A DNA stretch of 64,000 nt, taken from assembly GCA_000018565.1 (NCBI GenBank), contig CP000875.1, forward strand, positions 3,735,199 to 3,799,198, read 5' to 3'. The notes beneath the pieces are model-generated. The model saw only the letters and a list, made by a program, of their open reading frames with translations. It did no database searches and was not told the DNA's origin. The DNA is from Herpetosiphon aurantiacus DSM 785 (GTDB lineage: Bacteria > Chloroflexota > Chloroflexia > Chloroflexales > Herpetosiphonaceae). Positions 36,215 through 45,315 of the stretch are shown one piece after another. Each line of letters starts with the position of its first letter. Within the stretch, counting starts at the first letter, position 1. Made by a program: the position numbers and the translations under genes.

Positions 36215-37240
36215 TTAGCCAAGCATCAACTGCTTTTCGCCGACACCCAGCATGCGCATCGCATCGCTTGGGCTACGAGCCACCCGCAGATCTTCGCCAA
36301 ACGAAATGCCTAAGTTGGTCAAAATCATCGCCATCGAGGCCGAAATACCACAAAGCACGACTTGGGTTCCCAACAATTTGACCGTTTGAATCGTTTGGGT
36401 CAGCAACCCGCAGCCATAGGTATCGATATGGGCAATACTAGTAACATCAAGCACCACTGCGCGAGCACGCTGCTCGTGGACCCGTTTCAATAAGGCTTCG
36501 CGAAAGGTATCGATCCGTTGATCATCGAGATGCCCAACAATTGGGGCATAAATCACGTCGTGGGCTAATTCAGTAATTGGCACTTCTAGATCAGCAATTT
36601 GCTCGCGTAATTGTTTTTCCAGCTCAATTTGCTTTTTCAAATCGCCGTTGGTTGAGAGCAAAACCTCATTTTTGAGCGCCAACGCAGCGTTCGATTCCGT
36701 AATCGAATCGATCATGCTAATCAAGCGTTGATTGAATTGCCATAACAAAAAGCCAATAATAATAAAGATCCCGATAATCACTGCTGCATTCAAATAGACA
36801 AACCATGACAAGACTTGATATTCTTTAAATGGGCTAAATAAACCAGCAAAAAAAGCCACAATACTGCTACTAATTGACGTAACAACAATCGTACCTTTTT
36901 GCTCATTAGAAATATATTGTAGCCCGGTAATTGCTACAATTAATGGCGTAAACATATAGCCAGTTGATAAAATTGGCTGGATCAAAGCCAATATAATCGT
37001 TGAAAACAGTAAACTTGCCCCAATCGACCAGACGACTGTGGTGTTACTATAATTATCGTAACCATACCACATAAAACCACAGATGAGCGCATTTACTCCC
37101 ATAATGCTACTAACTATTAAAAGAACTGTATTCGAAAATACAGTTCCTAAGCCCAAAAACGCTAAACCAAATACACCAATGATGACCGTCAATGAAATAA
37201 CAACCTGCAACAGGCGTTCACGCACAATACTGAGATCCAT
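36215..37240 (-). CDS. Membrane protein with cytoplasmic STAS domain (RsbR-like)
   Basis: A 341-residue protein: about six hydrophobic segments in residues 8-180 (two short hairpins, then a pair), a charged coiled-coil (KNEVLLSTNGDLKKQIELEKQL), then a STAS domain from about 215 to the end. The STAS part (LDDQRIDTFREALLKRV, VVLDVTSIAHIDTYG, LCGISASMAMILTNLG) resembles RsbR stressosome proteins, with Thr/Ser near the usual phosphorylation site. It probably senses a membrane or redox cue and passes it on through partner binding. The start lies 23 bases inside the terpene synthase end, with GAGGA before it, so it is co-translated with that gene. Confidence 0.85.
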   Translation of the reverse strand: MDLSIVRERLLQVVISLTVIIGVFGLAFLGLGTVFSNTVLLIVSSIMGVNALICGFMWYGYDNYSNTTVVWSIGASLLFSTIILALIQPILSTGYMFTPLIVAITGLQYISNEQKGTIVVTSISSSIVAFFAGLFSPFKEYQVLSWFVYLNAAVIIGIFIIIGFLLWQFNQRLISMIDSITESNAALALKNEVLLSTNGDLKKQIELEKQLREQIADLEVPITELAHDVIYAPIVGHLDDQRIDTFREALLKRVHEQRARAVVLDVTSIAHIDTYGCGLLTQTIQTVKLLGTQVVLCGISASMAMILTNLGISFGEDLRVARSPSDAMRMLGVGEKQLMLG

Positions 37241-38234
37241 GGGATTCCTCGGTAGATGTCTGATAACGAGAGGTCATGGTAGACCAATCGTGGTTTGCTC
37301 GCATCCAGGTAGCTAAACCATCGACAAAGCGATACAAGCTTGGTGAACAAATCTCAGGAGCCAATTTATCGAGCATAATGCGTTCGCGAGTGAATTGGTT
37401 GATTGTATCATTATGCAAACGGGCGACATAATTTAATGCTTCGCCGATTGGTAATTGATGTTGCGTATGCACGAGATACACCAAATTTTGCCAATCGCCA
37501 GCTAATAATTCTTTACGCAACGAAATAATATCATTTGAGTAGAACACCACCCGATTAACATATTCACACAAACGCCGCACCATGGGATGCAAACGCACTT
37601 GGGGATGCAGGAAATCGTTATTGCCAAATTCAATCAAAGCCAAGCATAAATAAGTACCACTGGTATATAAACGTTGCATTGCATAGGTTTTTTGAGTTGG
37701 AATATAGCCCTGAGCACGGTTGTTAGCTTCCCATTGCACTGCTGCAAACGATTTGCGCAATGAATCAAAAAAGTAGTGTTGCCAGGCTTCGGGCGAACCT
37801 TGCACAAGTCGGCTGGTTACATCGCCCATTGCTTGCACAATTGGCAAATCGTGGCGCTTGGCAGGCGAACCTTTGAGTACCTTCATCAAGCGTTGCAACA
37901 AGGTTGCCATGGCCCCGGCATCATGCTCACGGCCAAAGCGATCCAATTGATCATCTAAGAGAAAGAGGCTGGTGCTCCAATCGGCAATGGTTGGCATGCG
38001 CTCAGTTAAAGCATTAGGATAAGCTCGCGCCATCAAGGTACCATAGCCACGTTGATTAAAAGAGAGCCGCGTCTCCAAATCATCGAGCAAGCCAAAGCTA
38101 TCAGCCCATGCTTGGGTTGAGGCTTGAATCGCAACCGCATCGGGATGAATCGCCGCCGGAAATGGGCAATAGAGCACCGGAAGATCACGAGGCATAAGCG
38201 TGGCTAAGTGATGCAATGTAGTACGGGTTGGCAT
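37218..38234 (-). CDS. Class I terpene synthase (first copy)
   Basis: A 338-residue terpene cyclase of the bacterial class I fold, which ionises a prenyl diphosphate (farnesyl or geranylgeranyl) and cyclises it. The Mg-binding motif DDQLD at 94-98 (FLLDDQLDRF) and the NSE motif NDIISLRKE (N234, S238, E242) are intact. The product cannot be predicted. It lies 73 bases after a second terpene synthase of the same type and overlaps the STAS gene by 23 bases, so three genes are probably one transcript. No prenyltransferase or P450 lies nearby. Confidence 0.93.
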   Translation of the reverse strand: MPTRTTLHHLATLMPRDLPVLYCPFPAAIHPDAVAIQASTQAWADSFGLLDDLETRLSFNQRGYGTLMARAYPNALTERMPTIADWSTSLFLLDDQLDRFGREHDAGAMATLLQRLMKVLKGSPAKRHDLPIVQAMGDVTSRLVQGSPEAWQHYFFDSLRKSFAAVQWEANNRAQGYIPTQKTYAMQRLYTSGTYLCLALIEFGNNDFLHPQVRLHPMVRRLCEYVNRVVFYSNDIISLRKELLAGDWQNLVYLVHTQHQLPIGEALNYVARLHNDTINQFTRERIMLDKLAPEICSPSLYRFVDGLATWMRANHDWSTMTSRYQTSTEESHGSQYCA

Positions 38235-38307
38235 TGAGTCAATCTCCTAGATGCTTGACAAACCTAATGCAAATTGGTTGTTTCAGCAAATAATTCATCT
38301 CTACGTT

Positions 38308-39297
38308 TCATGCAGCATACGACAATTCGGTAAGTTTAGTAGCATAACGGCTAGTAATATCCGACCAATCATAATTTCCGCGCATCAATGTCATCATACC
38401 GTTTAATACTTTTTGAAGTGCCACGCTACAATTTTTCAGTTGAGTGGTAGTTGTTATAAATTGTTGAATACAATGATTATGCTCATTGGCGACTATTTCT
38501 AAGGCTTCAGGAATACTCATACCTCGTTTTAATGCAACAATTGCTCCATAATTATGCCAATCGCCTTGACGTAATTCTTTTTTAACTGAAACAAGATCAT
38601 TACATAAACTCAGTACAAGGTTCGTCCAATTTTGTAGATTGCGTAAGTCGATTGATTGACGTTCATCAGCGGTTAAATAACTTGCATTCATAAATTCAAT
38701 AAACGCAATATAGATCGCAACAGCACTAGTAAATTTACGATAGTGCAAGTATTCAATTTCGCTGGGAATAATCGAGTACAGCCGATTGTGGGCTTCCCAT
38801 TGATTGCCAATAAAATAATCGTCAACCTGTTGGGTAAAAACCTCAAACCATGCCAGTGGTGCTAGCGCCCGCATCCGACCCATAATATCAGCGAGGGCTG
38901 TAACTAATAGTGGTTCGTCGGCAGCAACCGTGGCTCCGCGAATAACTGCCCCAAGCCGCTGATGCAAGCGAGCCAACGCTTGAGGGTCATGGCCAATTCG
39001 CGCTTCGTCACATTGATCATCAAGTTCAAACAGCCAAGCATTCCAATCGCTGATAATTTGCAGCCGCTCAACACTCGCATACGGATAACAACGGGCAATC
39101 AACAAGGTATAGTTGTAATCAAGAAAAGCTTTACGCCGCGCTTCGCTCAATAAACCTTGTTCAAGCACCCATTTGGTCGTCTGCTGTTGAACCTCCGCTG
39201 CCAATGGATGGATTTGCGCAGGAAACGGTGATTCCAACTTGGGAATGGTTGCTGGAACCGTTCTCGCTAATTGTTGTAGGTGTGCTGTATTTGGCAT
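38308..39297 (-). CDS. Class I terpene synthase (second copy)
   Basis: A 329-residue class I terpene cyclase with DDQCDE (93-98) and the NSE motif NDLVSVKKE (N233, S237, E241). It shares length, motif placement and the VQWEA/NQWEAHNR element with its neighbour, so they are tandem paralogues, but they are clearly diverged and may make different products. The ATG at 39297 has GAGG five bases upstream, preferred to an ATG four codons earlier that overlaps the GAGG. Base composition is more A+T-rich than in most of the window, which could mean later acquisition. Confidence 0.93.
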   Translation of the reverse strand: MPNTAHLQQLARTVPATIPKLESPFPAQIHPLAAEVQQQTTKWVLEQGLLSEARRKAFLDYNYTLLIARCYPYASVERLQIISDWNAWLFELDDQCDEARIGHDPQALARLHQRLGAVIRGATVAADEPLLVTALADIMGRMRALAPLAWFEVFTQQVDDYFIGNQWEAHNRLYSIIPSEIEYLHYRKFTSAVAIYIAFIEFMNASYLTADERQSIDLRNLQNWTNLVLSLCNDLVSVKKELRQGDWHNYGAIVALKRGMSIPEALEIVANEHNHCIQQFITTTTQLKNCSVALQKVLNGMMTLMRGNYDWSDITSRYATKLTELSYAA

Positions 39298-39589
39298 AAC
39301 ATACCTCATCTACACGTTCTACACGGGCTACCATCTGCGCTTCTCACGGCGACACATGGCGAGTAGGTTAAATTACCTTGGTACTACCTTAATCTATCCA
39401 CCTAACCTATGTCTATCACCCAAAGCGCATTCTTTAGTCCTCTCTTTGATCACCGCTATAGGTGAATCAGTTAATAGCTACTTAGCTACACAAATGTACA
39501 CACACATCGCGATTATATGAATATAAAGTGATATAACACATTGCGTTATACCACTTTTGACTATACCTTTAGTACTAGTACCTAGGGTG
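39298..39589. promoter_or_regulatory. A+T-rich upstream region of the terpene genes with a 13-bp inverted repeat
   Basis: No gene is seen. At 39525-39537 (AAAGTGATATAAC) and 39545-39557 (GTTATACCACTTT) two 13-base arms match with one mismatch around a 7-base centre. On the minus strand the structure lies 33 bases after the pabBC stop and is followed by TATATTC, so it may end pabBC transcription; it could equally be an operator for the terpene genes. The rest is A+T-rich and could hold the terpene promoter. Confidence 0.55.
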
Positions 39590-41344
39590 TTATTGGCAAG
39601 AAATGGTAACTTCTGTAGTAGCTAACTCAACTAATACCCAGCCACGAACGCTATTAATCAGCCAAATTTTGCTGGCCGCCCAAAGATCGGCTAGGACTAA
39701 AGTACGCTCTTGGATAGCGCGTTGTTGCAACAATTCGGCACGATAAGTTCCGGCCAATAAGCCAACTTCGACTGGGGGAGTCCAACGCTGGCCATCAAGT
39801 TCAAGCACGAGGTTGCCTCTGGTAAATTCGGTCAATTGACCATGCTCATTCCATAGCAACACATCAAAATCTGTGGGGGATTGTTGGGTGTACTCGTCGT
39901 ACAATCTGCGGTTAGTCGTTTTGTGGTAGAGGAAGCGGTTCTGGGAGTTAACCGCTGTTGCCGCCAAGCTCACCTTTTGGCCATCGGCGGTCGGCGTTAG
40001 CGGGCTGCTACTAATTGCAATATCACCTGTATGGGTGAGGTTCAAACGCACTCGCAACGCAGTTGAATGGCCAAAGCTATGCTGATTGAGCGCATTCAGC
40101 ACGGCGCTTTGGTCGTAGGCAAAGCCAAAATAGGCCGCCGAATCGTGCAAACGTCGTAGATGGTGTTCAAGCAACCAGTAACGCTGACCATCCCAACGCA
40201 GCGTTTCGATCAGATCAAATTGGGGCCAGCGCTCGGTCAATAACTGAGCTTTGAGTTGGGCTTCAGCATATTCGTCGTCAGCCTGCGAATCCCAAGTAAT
40301 ACCGCCGCCCACGCCATATTCGGCCTGCTGGCGCTGTTGGTCGATCCATACGGTGCGAATGGCCACATTAAAGGTTGCGCTGCCATCAGGCCGCAGTATG
40401 CCAATCGCCCCACAATAAACCGCCCGTGGATCAGCCTCGAACTGGCGAATCAGTTCCATGGTTTTGACTTTGGGAGCACCAGTGATCGAGCCACAGGGAA
40501 AGAGCGCTTGCAGAATATCAAGCAGGCTGGTGTTCGGCTTGGTTTTGGCGGCAACAGTTGAGGTCAGTTGCCAAACGGTGCGATAGCGCTCTAGCTCGAA
40601 TAAACGTGGCACGCCAACGCTGCCAATCGCTGCGACTCGCCCCAAATCGTTGCGCAACAGATCAACAATCATCAAATTTTCGGCACGGTTTTTCTCCGAG
40701 GCCAATAATTGACGGGCCAAGCGTTGATCTTCTTCAGGCCAACGCCCACGCGGAGCCGTGCCCTTCATTGGCTTGGTGGTTAACCGCTGATCACGCCAAT
40801 CGAAAAAGAGTTCGGGCGAAGCCGAGAGAATTTGATACTCGCCAAGATTGAGGTAGGCACAATAGTTGGCAGCTTGAGCCGCCCGCAAATCATGATAAAA
40901 GGCTAACGGATCGCCGTTAAACGTGGCTCGTAGTCGCAAGGTATAGTTAACTTGATAGGTTTCACCACTGGCAATCGCTGCATGAATCGCCGCGATCGCT
41001 TGGCGGTAGTGTTCAAGGCTAATCGTCGGTTGCCACGGCGAGAGCTGGTAGTGCTGCGTTGTTGGTTCAACCACTTGAGGCACAGCAAAGGCCGCAAACC
41101 AGACCAACGGCAATGCGGCTGGTGGATACGATTGCAAGGCCGAATCAAAGGCGACTGCTGCCTCGTAGCTCACATAGCCAATTACATACGCTCCAGCTTG
41201 CGCCGCCGCCTGAGCGGCTTGAATCGTCGGCAGCACCTCGGCACTGGTCGTCGCTTGGTAGATTGCCAAGGGTTGACGAAACTCCAACGCTTGGGGCTGA
41301 CCAGTTGCATCAGCAAAATCAAAACGCCCATAAATCGCACTCAC
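39590..41344 (-). CDS. pabBC: Aminodeoxychorismate synthase/lyase fusion (PabB-PabC)
   Basis: A 584-residue fusion. The PabB half (about 1-340) has the chorismate-binding fold with PMKGT, whose Lys marks aminodeoxychorismate synthase rather than anthranilate synthase, then GSITGAPKVKTMELI. The C-terminal half (about 345-584) is a class IV PLP aminotransferase-like lyase (LRWDGQRYWLLEHHLRRLHDSAAYFGF, in pieces; LTEFTRGNLVLE; GLLAGTYR), which releases pyruvate to give 4-aminobenzoate for folate. A GTG at 41344 with GGGAGG nine bases before it is chosen over an upstream ATG, because the MSAIYGRFDF start matches the family. It is divergent from trpC. Confidence 0.93.
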   Translation of the reverse strand: MSAIYGRFDFADATGQPQALEFRQPLAIYQATTSAEVLPTIQAAQAAAQAGAYVIGYVSYEAAVAFDSALQSYPPAALPLVWFAAFAVPQVVEPTTQHYQLSPWQPTISLEHYRQAIAAIHAAIASGETYQVNYTLRLRATFNGDPLAFYHDLRAAQAANYCAYLNLGEYQILSASPELFFDWRDQRLTTKPMKGTAPRGRWPEEDQRLARQLLASEKNRAENLMIVDLLRNDLGRVAAIGSVGVPRLFELERYRTVWQLTSTVAAKTKPNTSLLDILQALFPCGSITGAPKVKTMELIRQFEADPRAVYCGAIGILRPDGSATFNVAIRTVWIDQQRQQAEYGVGGGITWDSQADDEYAEAQLKAQLLTERWPQFDLIETLRWDGQRYWLLEHHLRRLHDSAAYFGFAYDQSAVLNALNQHSFGHSTALRVRLNLTHTGDIAISSSPLTPTADGQKVSLAATAVNSQNRFLYHKTTNRRLYDEYTQQSPTDFDVLLWNEHGQLTEFTRGNLVLELDGQRWTPPVEVGLLAGTYRAELLQQRAIQERTLVLADLWAASKIWLINSVRGWVLVELATTEVTISCQ

Positions 41345-41442
41345 GAATTGTTGCCTCCCAACAATAAAGCCAATTGGCATAGCCCGCAACGATATGCTAC
41401 TCTAGCGGCATGCACACCGGTTTCTAGCCCACGAGGTTTCTG

Positions 41443-42261
41443 ATGACTGCGACAATTCTAGATCAGATTTTTGCCCATAAACGCACCGAGGTCGAGCGCC
41501 AAAAATTGAAGATCCCCCAAGCTAAACTTGAACAACAACTTGGCAACGCCCCCAAGCCGCGTAGCTTGCGCCAAGCCTTGCGCCAACCTGATCGGATTAG
41601 CTTGATCGCTGAGGTCAAAAAGGCCAGTCCATCCAAAGGGGTCTTTTTAGAGAATTTCAACCCAACTGAACTAGCTGAAACCTACGCTAGCAATGGGGCG
41701 GCTGCGATTTCGGTGTTAACTGATGTGCGCTTTTTTCAAGGCAGCTTAATCTATTTACGCTCAATTCATGAGCACCTTGATACATTGGGCTATGCTACGC
41801 CCCTGTTGCGCAAAGATTTTCTCTATGATCCCTATCAAATTTATGAGGCCCGCGTATCGGGAGCCGATGCAATTTTGTTGATCGTGGGCATGCTCGATGA
41901 TCAAACGCTGCATGAGTTGTATCAATTAACCTATGGCTTGGGTATGGAAGCCTTGGTTGAGGTGCATACTGAGGCTGAAATGGCCCGTGCTCAGGCATTA
42001 CAAGCCCAAATTATCGGCATCAACAATCGTGATCTGCATAGTTTTAGCGTTGATCTTGCGACAACTCAACGGGTTAGCGCTAGTTTGCCTGCAATTGGCG
42101 ACCCTCAGCGGCCTGTGTTGGTGGCCGAAAGTGGCATCCATGGCCCTGATGTGCTGCCAACGTTGCGTGAATGGGGTGTTGAGGCAATTCTCGTAGGCGA
42201 ATCGATCGTGCTAGCCCCCGATCATGCGGCCCATGTTCGCGCCTTGAGCCAAAAAGCGTAA
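41443..42261 (+). CDS. trpC: Indole-3-glycerol-phosphate synthase
   Basis: Fourth step of tryptophan synthesis, ring closure of CdRP to indole-3-glycerol phosphate. The 272-residue TIM barrel shows the expected landmarks: ILDQIFAHKRTEVERQK, LIAEVKKASPSKG, DVRFFQGSLIYL, LLRKDFLYDPYQIYEA, EVHTEAEMARA, GINNRDLHSFSVDL, LVAESGIHGPDV and ILVGESIV. GAGG is six bases before the ATG. It is a lone trp gene next to the folate gene pabBC on the other strand; the 98-base gap must hold both promoters. Confidence 0.97.
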   Translation: MTATILDQIFAHKRTEVERQKLKIPQAKLEQQLGNAPKPRSLRQALRQPDRISLIAEVKKASPSKGVFLENFNPTELAETYASNGAAAISVLTDVRFFQGSLIYLRSIHEHLDTLGYATPLLRKDFLYDPYQIYEARVSGADAILLIVGMLDDQTLHELYQLTYGLGMEALVEVHTEAEMARAQALQAQIIGINNRDLHSFSVDLATTQRVSASLPAIGDPQRPVLVAESGIHGPDVLPTLREWGVEAILVGESIVLAPDHAAHVRALSQKA

Positions 42262-42470
42262 AGAATAGAGCGCATAGCATCGAGAACCTAAGGTTTTTTA
42301 GCGCAGATGGGATTTAGGGATCAGGGGCTAGCGATTAGGAATCAGGATTGCTGATAGGGCTAGATAATTCAAATCTGATCCCTAGCCCCTGAATCCTGAC
42401 CCCTCGTCCTTCGTGTCCTTCGTGGATCACCACACCCGATCCCCAACAACCAATCGCCAAATTCAAGTAC
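42262..42470. repeat. Facing 7-nt repeat arrays between trpC and ettA
   Basis: TAGGGAT CAGGGGC TAGCGAT TAGGAAT CAGGATT (about 42308-42345) faces CTGATCCCTAGCCCCTGAATCCTGACCCC (split here in 7-nt words, about 42374-42402). The 9-nt words TCCTTCGTG TCCTTCGTG follow near 42408, then CGATCCCCAACAACCAATCGCC. The facing arrays contain GGGATCAGGGGCTAG and its complement. Confidence 0.85.
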
Positions 42471-42510
42471 AATAAGGCCGAATGAACTCTGGCCTAGATG
42501 TGAGGTGTTT

Positions 42511-44190
42511 GTGGATAACAAAGTTATCTACTCGATGATTCGGGTGAGCAAAATTCATCCGCCGAATAAGCAAGTTTTGAAGGATATTTCGTTATCCTAT
42601 TTTTATGGTGCAAAAATTGGCGTACTCGGGGCGAATGGCTCGGGTAAATCCAGCCTGTTGCGCATTTTGGCGGGCGTTGATCAAGAGTTTCAAGGCGAAA
42701 CGGTTTTAGCGCCAGGCTATACCATCGGCTATCTTGAGCAAGAACCCCAACTTGATGCCAGCAAAACGGTGCGCCAAATCGTTGAAGAAGCAGTCAAACC
42801 CGTCGTTGATGCCTTGCGCGAATACGATGAAATCAACGCTAAATTCGGCGAATCCATGAGCGACGACGAGATGGATGCGCTGATCCAACGTCAAGGCGAG
42901 GTGCAAGATAAGCTTGACCAAATGAATGCCTGGGATTTGGATAGCCGCCTCGATTTCGCCATGGATGCCTTGCGCTGCCCTCCATCGGATACGCCAGTTG
43001 AGGTGCTTTCTGGTGGCGAACGCCGCCGCGTGGCGCTCTGTCGGCTGTTGCTCGAAGAGCCAAGCATTTTGCTGCTCGACGAACCAACCAACCACCTTGA
43101 TGCCGAATCGGTGGCTTGGCTCGAAAAGCACTTGCAAGAATATCCTGGTACAGTCATCGCGGTTACCCACGATCGCCACTTTTTAAATAATGTGGCTGGC
43201 TGGATTTTGGAGCTTGATCGTGGGCAGGGCATTCCGTGGAAGGGCAATTATTCGTCGTGGCTTGAGCAAAAACAACAACGTCTAGCCAACGAAGAAAAAG
43301 CCGAATCACAACGCCAAAAAACCCTCCAACGCGAGTTGGATTGGATTAACATGGCTCCGAAGGCCCGTCAAACCAAGAGCAAAGCCCGCATCAACGCCTA
43401 CGAACAATTGCTCAGCCAAAATACGGAAAAAGCTCAAGGTGAATTGGAAATTTTCATTCCACCAGGGCCACGCTTGGGCGATATCGTGATTCGTGCCAAT
43501 AATGTGAGTAAATCGTTTGGCGATAAGTTGCTTTACGAAAACTTAACCCTCGATTTGCCTGCTGGCGGGATTGTAGGCATTATTGGGCCAAACGGCGCAG
43601 GTAAAACGACCTTGTTCCGCCTGATTACCGACCAAGAACAGCCTGATGATGGCGTGTTTGAGGTTGGCTCAACTGTCAAATTGGCCTATGTTGACCAAAG
43701 CCGCGAAACGCTTGACCCCGAAAAAACCGTTTGGGAAGAGATTTCCGAAGGCGCTGAACAAATTCAGCTTGGGCCACGCACGGTCAATTCACGTGCCTAT
43801 GTTGCCCGTTTCAATTTCTCAGGCTCGGATCAACAAAAGAAGGTCGGTGGCCTCTCTGGTGGCGAGCGCAACCGCGTGCATTTGGCCAAAATGCTCAAAT
43901 CGGGCGCAAACGTTATCCTGCTCGACGAACCAACCAACGACTTGGATGTGCATACCCTACGAGCCTTGGAAGAGGCCTTGGAAAATTTTGGCGGCTGTGC
44001 CGTGATTATTTCCCACGATCGCTGGTTCCTTGATCGGGTTGCTACCCATATGTTGGCCTTTGAAGGCGATAGCCAAGTGGTTTGGTATCCTGGCACCTAC
44101 AGCGAATACGAGGCTGATCGCCGCAAACGCTTAGGCAGCGCCGCCGATCATCCGCATCGCATCACTTACCGCAAACTACGCCGCGATTAA
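42511..44190 (+). CDS. ettA: ABC-F protein EttA (energy-dependent translational throttle)
   Basis: A soluble ABC-F ATPase of 559 residues with two ABC cassettes: Walker A GANGSGKSS and GPNGAGKTT, signatures LSGGERRRVALCR and LSGGERNRVHLAK, and Walker B LLLDEPTNHLD and ILLDEPTNDLD. The N-terminus (IYSMIRVSKIHPPNKQVLKD) and length are those of EttA, which binds the ribosomal E site and couples translation start to ATP level. The GTG at 42511 has GAGG five bases upstream and gives the EttA-like start; a GTG two codons earlier overlaps that site. Confidence 0.94.
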   Translation: MDNKVIYSMIRVSKIHPPNKQVLKDISLSYFYGAKIGVLGANGSGKSSLLRILAGVDQEFQGETVLAPGYTIGYLEQEPQLDASKTVRQIVEEAVKPVVDALREYDEINAKFGESMSDDEMDALIQRQGEVQDKLDQMNAWDLDSRLDFAMDALRCPPSDTPVEVLSGGERRRVALCRLLLEEPSILLLDEPTNHLDAESVAWLEKHLQEYPGTVIAVTHDRHFLNNVAGWILELDRGQGIPWKGNYSSWLEQKQQRLANEEKAESQRQKTLQRELDWINMAPKARQTKSKARINAYEQLLSQNTEKAQGELEIFIPPGPRLGDIVIRANNVSKSFGDKLLYENLTLDLPAGGIVGIIGPNGAGKTTLFRLITDQEQPDDGVFEVGSTVKLAYVDQSRETLDPEKTVWEEISEGAEQIQLGPRTVNSRAYVARFNFSGSDQQKKVGGLSGGERNRVHLAKMLKSGANVILLDEPTNDLDVHTLRALEEALENFGGCAVIISHDRWFLDRVATHMLAFEGDSQVVWYPGTYSEYEADRRKRLGSAADHPHRITYRKLRRD

Positions 44191-44575
44191 TTTCCCTCAG
44201 CCCTCCTTCCAAGGGTAGGTTTTAATAATGATTGGGTGAAATTCATCGTCGATGATCATGCGCTCACCCCCTAGCCCCCTCGCCCGCTGAGCGAGGCGAG
44301 GGGGAATTGCCAAATAAGCTTGATCATTTCTATCAATAAATTCAGCTTAACTCCCCTCTCCTACGGCGCAGGAGAGGGTTTGGGGTGAGCGCATGATCTT
44401 CTCCACTATTGAACAATGCTTATCGTATTTGCTAGGCTGCCGCCCGAGATTAAGCGTCGCCCCATCCTTCTGCCAACCCACCCCAATTCACTCTTTTTGG
44501 CTTTACTGCATGTGATTCAACAATTTTTTGATCGCTAAAACGCTTATTTTTTCAAATGATGAGAGGAGGTTTTCA
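44191..44575. repeat. Gap with a 145-bp element bearing perfect 17-bp terminal inverted repeats
   Basis: At 44200-44235 lies a CCTCAGCCCTCC...AAGGGTAGGTTTT copy. The element 44254-44398 has identical inverted ends of 17 bases (GATCATGCGCTCACCCC and its complement). Inside are GC hairpins such as CCTCGCC...GGCGAGG and CCTCTCCTACG...CAGGAGAGG. No ORF is inside. After it, about 175 bases hold the likely promoter of the membrane protein gene. Confidence 0.8.
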
Positions 44576-45043
44576 ATGCTTTTGTCGCTTTTTATGATTG
44601 GGATCGGCTTAATTGTATGGATCATTCTATGTTATGGTTATGCATTTTTCAAAACAAAAATTCGCTGGTTTTTGCTGCATAGTTTGCGCTGGATCGGCAT
44701 TGGTCAATATTTTGCCCTGTTGCTCTATCTGATGCTAATCGGGGTTTTACCACTACCCTATGGTGAATTAATTGTCGTTGCGACGATTGGGTTTATCATT
44801 GCGCGAAAACATGGGCCGATGTTGCGCAATACTTACACCGAGGGGCCATATCGGACACGAGATATGTTATTTTTTCGCATATATGAACCAGCCATTGCCG
44901 CTGAACAAGGTTTTTTTGTGCCATTTCATGCCGCCGTTGATTTTGGCGCACAACGCCAATTACGCACCCAGTTGCTATTCCATGGGGCAATGATTCTGAT
45001 TAATTGTCTCATTCTTTATGGTGCGTTTTTATTGGCCGATTAA
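44576..45043 (+). CDS. Small membrane protein of unknown function
   Basis: A 155-residue protein with about four hydrophobic helices (LSLFMIGIGLIVWIILCYGY, YFALLLYLMLIGVLPLPYG, VVATIGFIIA, and MILINCLILYGAFLLA at the end). A polar loop of about 45 residues (TYTEGPYRTRDMLFFRIYEP) precedes the last helix. I do not recognise a family. GAGGAGG is six bases before the ATG at 44576, a strong ribosome site. Both sides are repeat-filled gaps, so it is a single-gene unit. Confidence 0.7.
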   Translation: MLLSLFMIGIGLIVWIILCYGYAFFKTKIRWFLLHSLRWIGIGQYFALLLYLMLIGVLPLPYGELIVVATIGFIIARKHGPMLRNTYTEGPYRTRDMLFFRIYEPAIAAEQGFFVPFHAAVDFGAQRQLRTQLLFHGAMILINCLILYGAFLLAD

Positions 45044-45315
45044 GCTTAGGCAACGCAAAGCAGCACCTTACATATAATGGTTGATTGGAATTAACTATCA
45101 CGTGGAATGCCCTCACCCCCTAGCCCCCTCCTTTCAAGGGTAGGTTTTTAACAATCGTTGGGTGGGATGTACCGCCGATTGGAATGCCCTCACCCCCTAG
45201 CCCCCTCTCCCACCCAGCAGGCGAGGGGGAAACCATCCATCAGGATCATTGGATCTCGCCTCTCCCGCCACGGTGGGAGAAGGGTTGGGGTGAGGGGTTT
45301 ACATTGTTTGATCGA
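45044..45315. repeat. Tandem copies of a GC-rich dispersed element
   Basis: The 28-base unit TGGAATGCCCTCACCCCCTA...CCCCCTC occurs at about 45103-45130 and again at about 45180-45207. The first copy is followed by the CAAGGGTAGGTTTTTAA form, the second by the CTCTCCCACCC...GGCGAGGGGG form. Inverted ends (TTGGGGTGAGGGG) lie at about 45283-45297. No gene is seen. Confidence 0.8.

Noticed and set aside
41345-41389. ATG start of pabBC
   Set aside because: The GGGAGG ribosome site lies downstream of it and points to the GTG at 41344.
45103-45207. CRISPR-like direct repeats
   Set aside because: There are only two copies, they are GC-hairpin elements, and there are no cas genes.
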